Shown one piece after another: positions 63,053 to 64,000 of a stretch of 64,000 nucleotides of DNA; position 1 is the stretch's first letter, and the number at the start of each line of letters is the position of its first letter. Made by a program: the position numbers and the translations under genes. Source of the stretch: an uncultured Bacteroidia bacterium (lineage in GTDB: Bacteria; Bacteroidota; Bacteroidia; Bacteroidales; UBA932); NCBI GenBank assembly GCA_902762655.1, contig CACWOZ010000006.1, positions 62,001 through 126,000 on the forward strand, written 5' to 3'. Under the pieces are notes generated by a model. The model was not told where the DNA came from. It worked only from the letters and a program-made list of their open reading frames with translations, and did no database searches.

Positions 63053-63083
63053 TTTTGTTGAAATCAATTATTGCCTATTTTTG
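63053..63083 (+). promoter_or_regulatory. Promoter of the 135-aa protein gene
   Basis: TTTTG (63053-63057), 18 bp, TATTTTTG (63076-63083), with the ATG 17 nt downstream at 63101. Back-to-back with the lipoprotein-operon promoter. Confidence 0.7.
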
Positions 63084-63100
63084 TAAAAACAGATTGAAGT

Positions 63101-63508
63101 ATGGAGATACCGAAGGGAAACTCACGGGAGGAAGTCAGAGCCCGCAGACAAATCATCAAAGATTATTACGCAAAGTGGATTGCAAAACATCCGGACAAAA
63201 AAGTCTGGAATCCTTCGCTTTGTGCATTCATTCACATAAAGTTCTGTTCAATTAACGAAACTTCCGGACGCGCAGCACTTTCGTATGAATCAACAAGTCA
63301 AGTTTTCAATTTGTCAGCGATATTAGCAGGTGCTAAACTGACAAAAAGGATGCCTCCGAAGAAAGGAGACAAAAACCAATCGGTCTATTCGGAAATACTG
63401 ATCCTCAAAACACCTTCGGCCATACTGGTCGTTGGCAAGCACAAAAACAGTGGAGAATACATACAATATTGCATTTCAGGGAAATACAAAAAAAATAAAA
63501 GCCGCTGA
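63101..63508 (+). CDS. Small basic protein of unknown function
   Basis: 135 aa, lysine-rich, no signal or membrane segment. It starts MEIPKGNSREEVRARRQIIK; the middle (SINETSGRAALSYESTSQVF, LSAILAGAKLT) and end (ILVVGKHKNSGEYIQYCISG) faintly recall the small nuclease-like domains (LPD3 type) seen on mobile elements of Bacteroides. That likeness is weak. It has its own promoter and terminator and is AT-richer than its surroundings, which suggests recent arrival. Confidence 0.6.
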   Translation: MEIPKGNSREEVRARRQIIKDYYAKWIAKHPDKKVWNPSLCAFIHIKFCSINETSGRAALSYESTSQVFNLSAILAGAKLTKRMPPKKGDKNQSVYSEILILKTPSAILVVGKHKNSGEYIQYCISGKYKKNKSR

Positions 63509-63521
63509 GGCAGCGACTTTT
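63497..63521 (+). terminator. Hairpin terminator overlapping the stop of the 135-aa gene
   Basis: AAAAGCCGCTG (63497-63507) pairs with CAGCGACTTTT (63511-63521) with one mismatch and a 3-nt loop. The stop codon TGA at 63506-63508 lies in the stem. A tract of A before and T after would let it work in both directions, serving also the convergent gene. Confidence 0.7.
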
Positions 63522-63607
63522 CGGGGCTCGCATCAAGTTTACTTGAGAGGGTTGTCATCCCTTCATATCGAATTCCCCATAACGAATCCAATTGCAAATG
63601 TAATCAA

Positions 63608-64000
63608 TTATTTTGATTCTGCAAGTTTTTGTTGCTGCTGCAAACCCCGCAGCAGCAGCATCCAGCGGACGGAAGGGCGGTTGCCGGGATATACCAGAAA
63701 AGCATCGTCGGGATGAGCGGATGAAGCGCGCCCGTCAAGAAGCACTTCCGCAGGCCAGGAATTATATTGGAGGACCTGTCCGAGAAGATTTTTCACTCCG
63801 TTCAAAATGACAATATCCCCGTCAAAGCCGCAGGAACGCAGGAATGCAATCCAGGCATCCCTGACATCGGAATACTCCGCCGAAGTGCCATCCAACCTGT
63901 CAAGCCACACCACCATCGGGCGATATGCATCCGTTGTTTTCATACCAAGGTCTGATTCCGGGATATAAATTTTCCGCATACCCGCCGATGAGAGACGCTC
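63608..64000 (-). CDS. DUF4091-like protein, C-terminal part (5' end outside window)
   Basis: The frame is open to the right edge; an ATG at 63977-63979 exists but the protein almost certainly begins further out (residues ERLSSAG precede it). The visible 130 residues contain YNSWPAEVLLDGRASS and DDAFLVYPGNRPSVRWMLLLRGLQ, the usual ending of DUF4091 proteins, which form the C-terminal part of putative secreted glycoside hydrolases. Between GFDG and YNSWP, where relatives have only a few residues, this copy has an insert DIVILNGVKNLLG that matches a common dispersed DNA repeat. Confidence 0.65.
   Translation of the reverse strand, partial: ERLSSAGMRKIYIPESDLGMKTTDAYRPMVVWLDRLDGTSAEYSDVRDAWIAFLRSCGFDGDIVILNGVKNLLGQVLQYNSWPAEVLLDGRASSAHPDDAFLVYPGNRPSVRWMLLLRGLQQQQKLAESK
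63784..63812 (-). repeat. Relic of a widespread TGTCATTCTGA-type dispersed repeat inside a gene
   Basis: On the minus strand this segment reads TGTCATTTTGAACGGAGTGA and continues AAAATCTTC, which closely matches the dispersed repeat TGTCATTCTGAGCGAAGCGA-AGAATCT seen in many bacteria. It is in frame and encodes VILNGVKNL, breaking up a conserved DUF4091 segment. Confidence 0.6.

Overview
The window looks like a chromosomal segment of an anaerobic gut-type Bacteroidales bacterium of moderately high GC. The reasons are SusC/SusD proteins, many SPII lipoproteins, the class III anaerobic ribonucleotide reductase NrdDG, the rpsF-rpsR-rplI order, and promoters of the Bacteroidetes type (TTTG, 19-20 bp, TAnnTTTG). 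The genus cannot be fixed from the sequence. There is no rRNA, tRNA, CRISPR array, insertion sequence or phage. Coding density is very high and no gap between genes exceeds about 190 bp; the larger gaps (19835-19998, 32054-32241, 41610-41746, 62927-63100) hold the promoters, hairpins and repeats listed here.

Region A (1-19834, minus strand) is a tightly packed 12-gene operon for murein (peptidoglycan) scavenging. In transcription order it is susC, susD, a neutral-ceramidase-like lipoprotein, two GH20 hexosaminidases, murQ, a lamin-tail + GHL10 lipoprotein, a 1237-aa repeat protein, a transglutaminase-like lipoprotein with pseudomurein-binding-like repeats, a second GHL10 lipoprotein, a BadF-type amino-sugar kinase (MurK type) and a FucP-like sugar permease that runs off the left edge. 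Surface enzymes would trim glycan and peptide, SusCD would import the pieces, and permease, kinase and MurQ would take MurNAc to GlcNAc-6-phosphate. Divergent from it (19999-22190) lie a GATase-like lipoprotein and a DeoR-family regulator. The divergent promoter region carries a perfect 10-bp direct repeat that could be the regulator's operator.

Region B (22198-48218) is mostly housekeeping: ferredoxin, DUF1573, parE, acyltransferase, acyl-CoA ligase, rpsF-rpsR-rplI, nrdDG, pepD, DUF4831, lpxL-like, a POT peptide transporter, TIGR02757, a zeta-like kinase, tldD/tldE, slyD, a GT2, trkA, DUF389 and a GH127-like protein. It also holds a perfect 22-bp hairpin, tandem palindromes between tldE and slyD, and a leader ORF with a hairpin ahead of nrdD.

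Region C (49061-50366) is a candidate toxin-antitoxin pair: a DUF3990 (ADP-ribosyltransferase-like) protein followed by an overlapping XRE regulator. Its promoter lies inside a 14-bp inverted repeat.

Region D (50357-62926, minus strand) is a seven-gene operon in which every product looks like a lipoprotein: two FN3 proteins (504 and 1585 aa), a GDPD phosphodiesterase, two paralogous beta-propeller-like proteins, an alpha/beta esterase and an unclassified TIM-barrel protein. It has no transporter or SusCD. A surface attack on a phosphodiester- and ester-bearing polymer such as teichoic acid is one guess. The right edge holds a small unknown gene and the C-terminus of a DUF4091-like protein with a short dispersed repeat fused in frame.
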